DNA from: Anaerolineaceae bacterium UBA5365
GTDB lineage: Bacteria > Chloroflexota > Anaerolineae > Anaerolineales > Anaerolineaceae
Direction of reading: 5' to 3'
Assembly: GCA_002407905.1 (NCBI GenBank)
Contig: DHPL01000025.1
Span: 101,422-131,850 of the forward strand
Length of the DNA stretch: 30,429 bases
Below are positions 16,444-24,209 of the stretch, in pieces; position 1 is the stretch's first letter; every line of letters begins with the position of its first letter. Made by a program: the position numbers and the translations under genes. The notes beneath the pieces are model-generated. The model saw only the letters and a program-made list of their open reading frames with translations, had not been told where the DNA came from and did not search any database.

Positions 16444-16670
16444 CAATCGATCTCGAGCAGTTTCAGGGCTTCATCCAGGGAGTAGCTAAGCGAATTCTCG
16501 CGGTATTCCTGCATTGCCTGTCGGTAGAGGGCCAGGTCCAGCTCATCCTCAATACGGTCCAAAACAGCCTCGCGCATGATATCGGAAGCGGAGCGCCCTA
16601 TGGCCTGGGCATATCTGGCGATGATTTCCTTATCATCCTTGCTCAAACGCACGGTCATTGTTGTGTCCAT
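16443..16670 (-). CDS. Type II antitoxin, RelB/ribbon-helix-helix type
   Basis: The protein has 75 residues. The N-terminal TMTVRLSKDDKEIIARYAQAIGRSASDIMREAV (about 4-36) is a MetJ/Arc ribbon-helix-helix DNA-binding domain. The acidic C-terminal part (DEALKLLEID) would wrap and neutralise the toxin. GGAGG lies 6 bases before the ATG, a much stronger site than that of the toxin, as expected when antitoxin must be in excess. A 27-bp perfect palindrome over the promoter is the likely autoregulatory operator. Confidence 0.88.
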   Translation of the reverse strand: MDTTMTVRLSKDDKEIIARYAQAIGRSASDIMREAVLDRIEDELDLALYRQAMQEYRENSLSYSLDEALKLLEID

Positions 16671-16680
16671 TGATTGCCTC

Positions 16681-16720
16681 CAATTGTGTTACATTGTAAC
16701 ACAATTGTTATTCAAAACAA
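16681..16720 (-). promoter_or_regulatory. Toxin-antitoxin promoter with a 27-bp palindromic operator
   Basis: The palindrome at 16681-16707 has two perfect 13-base arms, CAATTGTGTTACA and TGTAACACAATTG, around one central base. The -10 TACAAT (16698-16693) lies at its centre, and the -35 TTGTTT (16720-16715) is 16 bases upstream. Binding of the antitoxin would cover the -10. The -35 lies in the T-tract of the preceding terminator. Confidence 0.8.
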
Positions 16721-16742
16721 AACCCGGAGCTGAGACTCCGGG
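16714..16742 (-). terminator. Terminator of the M42 peptidase gene
   Basis: A perfect 7-bp stem, CCCGGAG (16742-16736) with CTCCGGG (16729-16723), and a 6-base loop are followed by TTTTGTTTT on the minus strand. It lies 28 bases after the peptidase stop codon. Confidence 0.85.
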
Positions 16743-16770
16743 CAGGCTTTCTCGGAAGACTACGAACAGT

Positions 16771-17853
16771 TTAGCCGTTCAGCAGGTAGGCAAGCACCCA
16801 GCGGGTGGTGTTCACCAGGGCTTCTTTGTGGGTGCGCTCGTAGTGGTGGCTGGCTTCCACGCCGGGGCCAATGAGGGCAATTGCCGCGGCGCCGCCAGCG
16901 CGCCAGTACGCACCGGCATCCGAGCCGTAGTTGGTGTAGATGTCCACCTTGTGCGGGATGCTGTAAAGGTCGGCCAGGTCGCGCAGTTTGGTGGTGAGCC
17001 CGTGATGGTAGGGGCCGCCGCCATCCTTGACGCAGATGGAGGTGTTGAACTCATCGCTGGTCTGGCCGTCGCCAATGGCGGCCATGTCGATAGCGACCAG
17101 TTCGTCCAGGCTTTCCGGCAGGTCGGAGCTGCCGCCAGTGCCCACCTCTTCGTAATTGCTGAAGAGCATCACGGTATCCCAGGCAGGTTTGAGGCCGGCT
17201 TTGTGCAGGGCCTGGATGGCGGCCAGCATGATGGCCACGGCAGCCTTGTCGTCCAAGAAACGGGAGCGGATGAAATCGTTTTTGATCACAATGGCGGGAT
17301 CGAAGGAAACAAAATCGCCCTCGCTGATACCCAGCGCGCGGGTTTCCTCTTCGGTGCTCACGCGTTCGTCCAGGCGAACTTCCATGCTTTCCATCGTACG
17401 TTCAGCCTTGCGCGCCTCCATCCCGTACACGTGCCCGGAGGCCTTGTTGGGCATGAGGCTGCCGGTGATCTCCTTGCCGGAGCGGGTGTGAATGATGCAG
17501 TTTTCGGTTTCAACCGCGTTCCAGAGCAGGCCGCCAATGTTGATCAGCTCCAGCCGGCCGTTGCTCTTGATGCGGCGGACCATCGCGCCAAGGGTATCCA
17601 CGTGGCCGGTAAGGGCCAGCCTGGGGCCTTCCGGGCTGGGTTTGGCACCGGGGATGTAAGCCAGGAGGGCGCCTTTTTTGCTGTGCTCCAGGCGGATGCT
17701 TTTGTAGGCTTTGAGCTCTTTTTCCACGAGGGCGATCGCATCGGCAGTGTAGCCGGTGGGGCTGGGTACCCGCAGCAAGCGCACAAGGAAATCCAGCAGG
17801 TAGTCGTAATCCAGTTCGGGCAAGGCGGGTTGGGCAGTTTTCTTAGCGGGCAT
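16771..17853 (-). CDS. M42-family metallo-aminopeptidase
   Basis: The protein has 360 residues. M42 enzymes are cytoplasmic, usually dodecameric aminopeptidases that trim peptides with two metal ions. The ligands and catalytic residues are all visible: H84 and D86 in TGHVDTLG, the bridging D201 in FLDDKAAV, the catalytic pair E235/E236 in NYEEVGTGG, D256 in VAIDMAAIGD, and a final histidine, probably H342, in SHHYERTH. AGGAG lies 6 bases before the ATG and TATAAT at 17895-17890 is a perfect -10. It acts in the same broad role as the M3 and M20 peptidases in this window. Confidence 0.92.
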   Translation of the reverse strand: MPAKKTAQPALPELDYDYLLDFLVRLLRVPSPTGYTADAIALVEKELKAYKSIRLEHSKKGALLAYIPGAKPSPEGPRLALTGHVDTLGAMVRRIKSNGRLELINIGGLLWNAVETENCIIHTRSGKEITGSLMPNKASGHVYGMEARKAERTMESMEVRLDERVSTEEETRALGISEGDFVSFDPAIVIKNDFIRSRFLDDKAAVAIMLAAIQALHKAGLKPAWDTVMLFSNYEEVGTGGSSDLPESLDELVAIDMAAIGDGQTSDEFNTSICVKDGGGPYHHGLTTKLRDLADLYSIPHKVDIYTNYGSDAGAYWRAGGAAAIALIGPGVEASHHYERTHKEALVNTTRWVLAYLLNG

Positions 17854-17889
17854 AGATTCTCCTATCCAGAGCAGAGGCTTTTCAGGGAA

Positions 17890-17935
17890 ATTATAGCCAA
17901 ATGAGGCTGTTTTGGCGGCTCATCCTGCATGCAGG
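17890..17935 (-). promoter_or_regulatory. M42 peptidase promoter with an upstream palindrome
   Basis: The -10 is TATAAT (17895-17890) and the -35 is poor. A perfect 12-bp palindrome CCTGCATGCAGG (17924-17935) lies about 30-40 bases upstream of the -10, a position suited to an activator. It contains an SphI-like GCATGC core and may be chance. Confidence 0.4.
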
Positions 17936-17946
17936 CAAGCTGGTGC

Positions 17947-18411
17947 TCAGGCACGTTTAAGCAGGGCGGGGTTGCCTTCGAACGCGGCGAGTTTTTCCCG
18001 CCAGCCAGGCCAGATCTCAACACTATGGCCGGCCTCCAGATCGTAAGCCACCATCACCGCCTCACCGCGGGCGAACGCCGTTTCGCCTCCGCGGCTCTCC
18101 ACCTGAAAGCGGAAGCGTAGGCTTCGGCTGCCCAGATGGCCGATCATCACCCCAACGCGTACCTCGCGGTCCTGAAAGGTGATGGGTTTTAAGTAGTCGA
18201 TGTGCACGCTGGCAACCACCATGCCAAAGCCCTGGCGGACCTTACCGTCCCAGATGCCGCTGGCGGCGTAGTACTGTGTGCGGGCCATCTCAACGTACTG
18301 CATAACGGCTACATTGTTGACGTGCAGCAGGGTGTCCAGGTCGCCATAGCGGATCTGGATGGGGGCGTAGAAGCGGAATTCGGTAGGGTAGGCAGGGGTG
18401 CGGGTGGTCAT
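17947..18411 (-). CDS. Acyl-CoA thioesterase, hotdog fold (YbgC/FadM-like)
   Basis: The protein has 154 residues. The 4HBT/YbgC signature is clear: RYGDLDTLLHVNNVAVMQYVEMAR (about 21-44), with the Asp that activates water, followed by YLKPITFQDREVRVGVMIGHLGSRSLRFRFQV. It hydrolyses acyl-CoA thioesters in the cytoplasm; chain preference is unknown. GGAG stands 8 bases before the ATG. Its promoter (TTCAAT, 16 bases, TAGAAT) lies over the hairpin that follows the NHL gene. It is transcribed separately from the peptidase gene. Confidence 0.88.
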   Translation of the reverse strand: MTTRTPAYPTEFRFYAPIQIRYGDLDTLLHVNNVAVMQYVEMARTQYYAASGIWDGKVRQGFGMVVASVHIDYLKPITFQDREVRVGVMIGHLGSRSLRFRFQVESRGGETAFARGEAVMVAYDLEAGHSVEIWPGWREKLAAFEGNPALLKRA

Positions 18412-18442
18412 TGATTCTGCTCCGGTAAGAGGAATATGCAGG

Positions 18443-18470
18443 ATTCTAAACCATCCTGGCCCCGATTGAA
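18443..18470 (-). promoter_or_regulatory. Promoter of the thioesterase gene
   Basis: On the minus strand, -35 TTCAAT (18470-18465), a 16-base spacer and -10 TAGAAT (18448-18443). The -35 falls in the loop of the hairpin at 18455-18479. Confidence 0.45.
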
Positions 18471-18479
18471 GGGGCCAGG
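18455..18479 (-). terminator. Strong hairpin after the NHL-repeat gene
   Basis: A perfect 9-bp stem, CCTGGCCCC with GGGGCCAGG, and a 7-base loop lie 25 bases after the NHL gene stop codon. There is no T-tract on the minus strand, so it may act as an mRNA 3'-end stabiliser or pause site rather than a true intrinsic terminator. Confidence 0.5.
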
Positions 18480-18503
18480 CTAGACGAAATCGTTGAACCT
18501 TAC

Positions 18504-20882
18504 TTACTTCAAAGTGAGCGGCAAGAATACCTTTGCGCCGGCCTCAAAGAGCTTCACGTTATCCAAAAGCACCAGCATACCCGAAGAACCCAGGTTCCTT
18601 TGACGGCTCTGGAACTGTATTCTGACTGTCTGGCCGATAAATGGGCGGAGGTCGAAGGAGGCGGTTCGCCAGCTTTTGGTGACAGGGCCGGAGCTTGAGC
18701 TGCTGTTCAGGCCATCGCTAAGCACTGTAGCCAGGTGATTCAAACTGACTCCGTCCAAAACCTCAACGATAAACTCCGCATCTTTTAGGGCGGCCTCGGT
18801 TGTCAGCTGATACTCAAAACTCAGTTTTGGGAAGGCCAGGGCGGACGGAATTTTAAGCGTTACAGCAGCCCAAGCCGAGTCCTGACCAGTTGTTGAGGTG
18901 TTCGCCAGATCACCTAAGGAGAGGGCTGTACTTCTGTTTATCACTAAAGTTTTCTGGACGCTGAGAGAGCCGCCATACGCCCAGGGGCTGAGGTCTGGGG
19001 CTTCAAAATCGCCGTTTGGCAGCAGGGGAGATGCCGCGGCTCTGTCCGCGGTTCGGAGCGGGGCGGAATTCAAAAGGGGGGCTTGAGCAGGCGCAAGTTC
19101 AGGGAGCCTAACCACGAAAACCCGTTTACAAAGCGTATCGGTGATGTAGACCTCACCGCTGGGGTCCAGCCACATTCCCGACCAAGGACCATTAATACTG
19201 AGGCTGGGGTCGAGCGGATCACCAACCCAAAGGCCATTCAGAGATCCGGAGCTGGGATTGAACCGTTTTAAGTTGATCTCCATCCCATTGAAGGCATAGA
19301 GCATTCCATCGGCACCAAACTCCAGCGAGTCAACTCCCTGACCACCATTACTGCTCTGCCAGGATAGGATCAAGGTGCCGGTCGGTGTAAATTTCATTAT
19401 TTCGTAAGGGTCTGGTACAGCGACGAAAAGGTTTCCTTCATTATCCAAAGCCATCGCTGTAGGATAATTTTTGACACCAGGAAATTCGATGTCCCTAAGA
19501 TGTGATCCGGCCAAAGTGAAGACCTGCGCAAGCGTTTTTGTGACTACGTTGTCAACGTAAATCGTTGTGAGCAGGTAAGCCTCCCCAGCAGAAATGACCA
19601 GGTCTTCAGTACCGATATGCCCCCCAACAATCGTAATATCGAAGGACCATTCATTAAGTAACTTGCCTGAGACCGGGTCGAGGATTTTTACCATCTTCTG
19701 AGTCGGATCCAATACGTAGAGCAAGCCGTCTGGGTCAATTGCCAGTTTGTAAGGACGGTTGAAGGACAAAAGCGGATCATCGAAACTTCCCCATGCATGC
19801 AGAAAGGCGCCTTCCTTCGTAAAAACCTGAATTCGGTAATTACCCGCATCGGCAACGTAGACAAGGCCAGTGTCAGGATGGTGCAGCACATCCGAGGGGA
19901 AGTCAAATTGGCCGTCGGTCTCACAGGGGATGCCCCATTGCCGGATGAAGGTCCCGGAAGAATCGAAGGTTTGCACCCGGTTAGTGCCGGTTTCCGCTAC
20001 CCAGAGCTGCCCCAGGTTATCCACGATGATCGCTTTGGGGTGTTGGATTTGCCCAGGGCCGGTACCGTAATCGCCCCAGGTTCCAACCAGGGCGTAGTTT
20101 TCATCAAAGCGGTAAATCTTGCTGTTTTCCCAATCAGCCACCAGAATCTCGCCGGATTGAGTGAATGCGATGTGCATAGGGTTTGTTGCCGGGAAGCTGG
20201 TGATAGGTGTGAGCTGCTGATCGAAGACCCGGACCATTTGATCTTCACGGTCTGCGAGAAAGACCTTACCGTCAGCAGATACTGCCACATCGCCTGCGGC
20301 TGCAGGCTGTTCAGCAAAAGTAGTGCGCCAGGTCTTTACCAGAGTTCCTGCGGGGTCATATTTCCTGAGAACGTTGCCCGAGGCACCCACAGTAGTGTCC
20401 TGCGTGACAACATAAACATTGCCTTCCGGGGAGACGGCTAATCCTAGGGGGAACTGATTGTCCGGCCGCTCTACGCCTGAGCCAGGGTAGCAGCTAGAGT
20501 CGGGCAAAGTGGTCATATAAGTTCCGTCAGGGTGGAACTTTTGCACTTTACAAAAACTGGCTACATAGAGGTTGCCGGCAGTATCTACACCCAGGCCGCC
20601 TAAGTTTTGGAAATAGCCATCGGCGTAGCCCATTCCGCCGATAGTTGTGTAAGTATCGGTTTGGGTATCCAGGCGAAATATGCGGTTGTAACCCTGATTA
20701 GCAATATAGAGCACGCCATCACTGGTGAGAGCCAGGTCGCTGGGATGGTCAATCACGTTGCCTTCGCCTCCCCAGCTGCGTTGGAAATCAAACTTGGGAG
20801 GCGGTACCTGAGCCAGGCTAGGTTGAACGAGAAAGGGAGCGAGCAGTGAACAAATCAGAACGGCAATAAAGATCTTACGCAT
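18504..20882 (-). CDS. Secreted NHL-repeat beta-propeller protein with C-terminal jelly-roll and FLPL tail
   Basis: The protein has 792 residues. It starts with a signal peptide (MRKIFIAVLICSLLAPFLV, likely cut after PSLA). Many NHL repeats follow, for example HPSDLALTSDGVLYIANQGYNRI, HPKAIIVDNLGQLWVAETGTNRV and FPSDVLHHPDTGLVYVADAGNYRI, across about 35-580: one or two six-bladed propellers. From about 621 (LPNGDFEAPDLSPW) a carbohydrate-binding-like jelly-roll runs to near the end. The last residues are VFLPLTLK. The start at 20882 has AGGAGGGG in good position. The role is unknown; such proteins bind surfaces, sugars or partners. Its GC is lower than its neighbours (25 of 60 at 19381-19440, against 46 of 60 at 22141-22200). 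Confidence 0.85.
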   Translation of the reverse strand: MRKIFIAVLICSLLAPFLVQPSLAQVPPPKFDFQRSWGGEGNVIDHPSDLALTSDGVLYIANQGYNRIFRLDTQTDTYTTIGGMGYADGYFQNLGGLGVDTAGNLYVASFCKVQKFHPDGTYMTTLPDSSCYPGSGVERPDNQFPLGLAVSPEGNVYVVTQDTTVGASGNVLRKYDPAGTLVKTWRTTFAEQPAAAGDVAVSADGKVFLADREDQMVRVFDQQLTPITSFPATNPMHIAFTQSGEILVADWENSKIYRFDENYALVGTWGDYGTGPGQIQHPKAIIVDNLGQLWVAETGTNRVQTFDSSGTFIRQWGIPCETDGQFDFPSDVLHHPDTGLVYVADAGNYRIQVFTKEGAFLHAWGSFDDPLLSFNRPYKLAIDPDGLLYVLDPTQKMVKILDPVSGKLLNEWSFDITIVGGHIGTEDLVISAGEAYLLTTIYVDNVVTKTLAQVFTLAGSHLRDIEFPGVKNYPTAMALDNEGNLFVAVPDPYEIMKFTPTGTLILSWQSSNGGQGVDSLEFGADGMLYAFNGMEINLKRFNPSSGSLNGLWVGDPLDPSLSINGPWSGMWLDPSGEVYITDTLCKRVFVVRLPELAPAQAPLLNSAPLRTADRAAASPLLPNGDFEAPDLSPWAYGGSLSVQKTLVINRSTALSLGDLANTSTTGQDSAWAAVTLKIPSALAFPKLSFEYQLTTEAALKDAEFIVEVLDGVSLNHLATVLSDGLNSSSSSGPVTKSWRTASFDLRPFIGQTVRIQFQSRQRNLGSSGMLVLLDNVKLFEAGAKVFLPLTLK

Positions 20883-21053
20883 GAATACCCCTCCTGGACA
20901 TATGATCATTATTAGAGCTGAGTATAGAAACAGGGAAATTATAAATTAGGCGCGTGAATATGGGGCAACAATTTAGTCTTGACGATGTTAGAAAAATTTA
21001 GGAATCGCAAGTTGTTTTTTGTTCTTCCAGGCTTCACAGCGGGCTGGGGTCGA

Positions 21054-23573
21054 TCATTCCGTCCAGATCAGTTGGCCGCGGGTCCAGAATTCGGGCAGCA
21101 ATTCGGGGAGGGCGGATTGCCAGTGTTTACCGGCAGGCAGCTCGAAGAGATCCAGGCCGCGTTCAGAGGTATAGACCGCCAGCAGGCCGTTCCAAGGGCT
21201 GGGCGCGAGGTCCATCATACCCCATTGGGACTTGGTAGCCTCGCCTGTGGGAATGCTGAAAAGTTCCTGGTCCGCGGAGGTGAGCAAATCGTAGGCCATG
21301 AGGTGGGTTTCGGCATCCTCCCGGCTGTGGGTAAAGCGCGGGAACCAGCGCTGAGCCGCCAGGCCCGAGCGGACCAGCCCCAGATCCAATCCAGCAGCGA
21401 TGACCCGCGGGCTGGCAGCATCCAGGTTGGCCTGGCAGAGCGAACTTTCCTCACAGAGCGCCACCAGGGCATGGTCGTCGCCCAGCCACATGAGCGGGCC
21501 GCCAAGGTAGAGGGGGCTGCTGAAACCCGCCCTGATGTTACGGGCTGACGGCTGGTCCTGCTGGGGGCTGATGACCAGGATGTCCGCGCGTGAGCCCCCG
21601 GAGCTATCGGTAAGCCGGCGCAGGGCAAGGAGGTCCCCGGCGTTGGACCAGCTGAGCCAATCGGTCCAGAAGGCCCCCAGGGGATGCTCGGCAATGCTGC
21701 CATCCGCAAGGTTGATGAGTTGAAGTTTGCTGCTATAGCTGTGCCCGGGCCCTTCCTCGCGGATGAGCAGGGCCAGATTCTCTCCGTCCGGGTGCCAGGC
21801 GGCCTCTACGGTATAAGGTGAGAACAGGGCGATCCGGCGGGCATCCTGACCAAAGGGGGCGAAATAAAGCGCGTTCAGGCTGGTTTGGCGGAAAACCCAA
21901 TCCGGGTTTTGATCATTGACCCCGAGGATGAAAGCGACCCCCTGCAGCTCTGGGACAAGTTTCAAGGCCGCGATCTGCCCGGGGGCCTCCAGCCAGGGCG
22001 AGAAGCGGAACCCGTCCCGCGCTGAAGCCTGATAAACCCGGGTATTCTTGCTATCCTGGCCCAGGTAAAGCAGGCTGCCGGAGCTGGTCTCCTGCTGGTG
22101 CCAGGTGAGGGGAAGCGCGGCCGGGTAGAGGCTATCGTCAAGCGCTGCGCCGGGAACCGGGCTGGGGGCCGGGGTTGCAGCGGGCTCGGGCAATTCGCTG
22201 ATATTAAAGCGAATCTCATCCGGGTTCTGCCAGAGGATATACGCCCCCACGACCGGCAAGCTGAGTTCGCCGCTCAAACGGCCGGATCCCTGGTTAAGTT
22301 CCACCATGATGCGCGCGCGGGTGCCCTCAGGGGTGAGTTCCCGGCCGGTACCGTAAAGATCGTCCACACGCTCCGGTTTGCTAAGCTCGATGGAGAGAAA
22401 CTGCGTTCCCTCCGCCATCCTGAAAGGCTCAGAACTAATAAACAGGCGCGAGCCTTTCAACTGGGCAGAGCTAAAGTGAAGTTGGCCGCTGCCAAGCTCC
22501 AGGTTCTGGTCCAGGCTGAATGAATCCCCATCCTGCAGGTCTTCAGGGATTTGGAGCTTTAAAACGGCATCCAGGGGCAGGCGGTATTGCAGCGCCGGGA
22601 AGGAGAGGGCAAGCGCGCCTTCCGCCTGGAAACCTTCGGTAAGCGTGCCGGTGAGGGTGTAGGCGGAAAAGCCCCCGCTTTCACTGCGGCCGCTGGCAGT
22701 GAGCGGAATAAGCGTACCCCGCGCATCCCGCAAATGGGGCTGGCGCTCGGGTTGGTCTGGATCAGTAAATTGGTCGAAGAGCTGGGCATGCAGCCGGCCC
22801 GCATCGCTGAGGGGACTCTCCAGCAGGAGGGAAATTTGGTCCCCGGCCACGGAAACGGCCGAGAGACAGACCATGAGTTCCTGGCGCGCGATGCAATGGC
22901 GCAAGTCCGGCCCAAGCGCGGTGGGGTCGGGCGGGACGGAGGGAGAAGCCAGGAGGTTGGGCTGCAGGACCTGGCTGGAGGAAGCCGGCTGCCAATAGAG
23001 CGGCAGTTTCCATCCAGCGTCGGAGCGTAAAAGCCATCCGGAAGTTCCGCCGGCAAGCGGCCCAAAGCGCAGTTCCAGGCCCCGGCTGCCCGGCTGGTCC
23101 GGAGTGAATGCCCAGGCGGCTAAGTTGAGCACCTGGCTGGAGGGCCCCTCCAGCCAGACACGCGTTGGCGCCTTGGCTTCCCGGTCGAACGCGAGGCGGA
23201 GGAGGGTTTGCTCTGCATCCGCAAAGCCGGAGGCCAGGCTTACGCGGCCATCAGGACTGTCCTGATACACGGTTTGCCCGATCGCCAGCGGCTCCGAAGA
23301 CTGGATGAAACCGTAGTTGGGCAAGAAGCCGAACCAGCGCCCGAACTGGGCCAGGACCTTGCGCGGGCCAATGGCCAAAACGGTCAGGGCCAGCGCCAGC
23401 AGGAGCAGGGCAAAGGCCCAGGCAAGTTTTGGGCGGCGGCGCGCCAGCGGAACCGGCAGAGGCTGTTGGTTGGCGAGCCGGGCGCGTAAACGGGCGGTGA
23501 AGGCATCGCTGGGGCCTTGCTGGGCGAAACTTCGGGTGAGCAGCTGCTCCAGTTGGGCGAATTCCTTAGTCAT
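21054..23573 (-). CDS. Membrane-bound putative anti-sigma factor with extracytoplasmic propeller
   Basis: The protein has 839 residues. A short cytoplasmic N-terminus (residues 1-48, MTKEFAQLEQLLTRSF) would bind the sigma factor. One membrane helix lies at about 49-69. A long outside part follows: a beta-rich region around 80-500 with repeated short DUF4179-like units (for example GFLPNYGFIQSSEPLAIGQTVYQ), a Pro/Ala linker (PEPAATPAPSPVPG), and a TolB/WD40-like propeller to the end (AAWHPDGENLALLIRE, WLSWSNAGDLLALRRL). The start at 23573 overlaps the sigma gene by 8 bases and has GGAGG upstream. Co-translation with an ECF sigma and the topology support the anti-sigma role, but the sigma-binding part has no clear zinc motif. 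Confidence 0.7.
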   Translation of the reverse strand: MTKEFAQLEQLLTRSFAQQGPSDAFTARLRARLANQQPLPVPLARRRPKLAWAFALLLLALALTVLAIGPRKVLAQFGRWFGFLPNYGFIQSSEPLAIGQTVYQDSPDGRVSLASGFADAEQTLLRLAFDREAKAPTRVWLEGPSSQVLNLAAWAFTPDQPGSRGLELRFGPLAGGTSGWLLRSDAGWKLPLYWQPASSSQVLQPNLLASPSVPPDPTALGPDLRHCIARQELMVCLSAVSVAGDQISLLLESPLSDAGRLHAQLFDQFTDPDQPERQPHLRDARGTLIPLTASGRSESGGFSAYTLTGTLTEGFQAEGALALSFPALQYRLPLDAVLKLQIPEDLQDGDSFSLDQNLELGSGQLHFSSAQLKGSRLFISSEPFRMAEGTQFLSIELSKPERVDDLYGTGRELTPEGTRARIMVELNQGSGRLSGELSLPVVGAYILWQNPDEIRFNISELPEPAATPAPSPVPGAALDDSLYPAALPLTWHQQETSSGSLLYLGQDSKNTRVYQASARDGFRFSPWLEAPGQIAALKLVPELQGVAFILGVNDQNPDWVFRQTSLNALYFAPFGQDARRIALFSPYTVEAAWHPDGENLALLIREEGPGHSYSSKLQLINLADGSIAEHPLGAFWTDWLSWSNAGDLLALRRLTDSSGGSRADILVISPQQDQPSARNIRAGFSSPLYLGGPLMWLGDDHALVALCEESSLCQANLDAASPRVIAAGLDLGLVRSGLAAQRWFPRFTHSREDAETHLMAYDLLTSADQELFSIPTGEATKSQWGMMDLAPSPWNGLLAVYTSERGLDLFELPAGKHWQSALPELLPEFWTRGQLIWTE

Positions 23574-24120
23574 CCTTGCCTCCCATCCGCTGCCTGAGCG
23601 CCTGGAGTAAACGGTAGGTTTTCTTTTTTGCGGCCTGCTCACTAAAGCCCAGAACCTGGCCAAGCTCGGCAAAACTCAGCTGGTTGAGGTAACGCAGACG
23701 CAGCAGTTCCTGATCCTGATGGTTCAGGCCATCCATGGCCGTACGCAAGAGCAGCAAGGCATCAGCGTCCGGAGCTGGATCGGCGGTAAATGCCTGGTTT
23801 TGCGCTGCCTCCTCCAGGTAATTTCGGGATCGCCGGGCGGCGCGGTAATGGTCCATGGCCAAATTATGAGCAATGCGGAAAAGCCAGGCGGCCAGGCTGC
23901 GTTTCGGTTCAAACCTGGGCCAGGCCTGATAGGCCTTTAGGAAGAGCTGCGAGGTCAGGTCTTCCGCCAGGGGGTCTTCGCCGACGTGACTGCGGAAATA
24001 CCTGTACATGGGACAGACCCAGCGGTCGTAAACCTCAAGGAAATCCGGTTTGGTCTCCGGTGTTTCCAGGGCTTGGGGCGCTTCTCCGCTCGCGGTCAAC
24101 AGAACCTCCTTGGTGTTCAT
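23566..24120 (-). CDS. RNA polymerase sigma factor, ECF (sigma-70 group 4)
   Basis: The protein has 184 residues. Region 2 (about 27-95) includes DPLAEDLTSQLFLKAYQAWPRF and SLAAWLFRIAHNLAMDHYR, the typical ECF core-binding and -10 contact helices. Region 4 (about 130-178) includes LLRLRYLNQLSFAELGQVLGFSEQAAKKKTYRLLQAL, a helix-turn-helix for the -35. It directs polymerase to a small envelope-response regulon. The gene overlaps the putative anti-sigma gene by 8 bases. No clear Shine-Dalgarno sequence precedes the ATG, so it may be weakly translated. Confidence 0.92.
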   Translation of the reverse strand: MNTKEVLLTASGEAPQALETPETKPDFLEVYDRWVCPMYRYFRSHVGEDPLAEDLTSQLFLKAYQAWPRFEPKRSLAAWLFRIAHNLAMDHYRAARRSRNYLEEAAQNQAFTADPAPDADALLLLRTAMDGLNHQDQELLRLRYLNQLSFAELGQVLGFSEQAAKKKTYRLLQALRQRMGGKDD

Positions 24121-24183
24121 CTTACATCAGTTAAACGCCGAAGGCCCTCCAAAAGGGACAAGCGCACCAAGCCCTGCAGAGCG

Positions 24184-24203
24184 GAATCCCCTTCGATTAC
24201 AAT
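24184..24203 (+). promoter_or_regulatory. Leaderless promoter of the CcrM-type gene with a GANTC site
   Basis: TACAAT (24198-24203) ends 6 bases before the ATG at 24210, so transcription should begin at or next to the A of the start codon. No Shine-Dalgarno sequence is present, in line with a leaderless mRNA. A GAATC site (24184-24188) lies in the spacer just upstream of the -10. The -35 region (CTGCAG, 18 bases) is weak. Confidence 0.55.
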
Positions 24204-24209
24204 TGGCGC

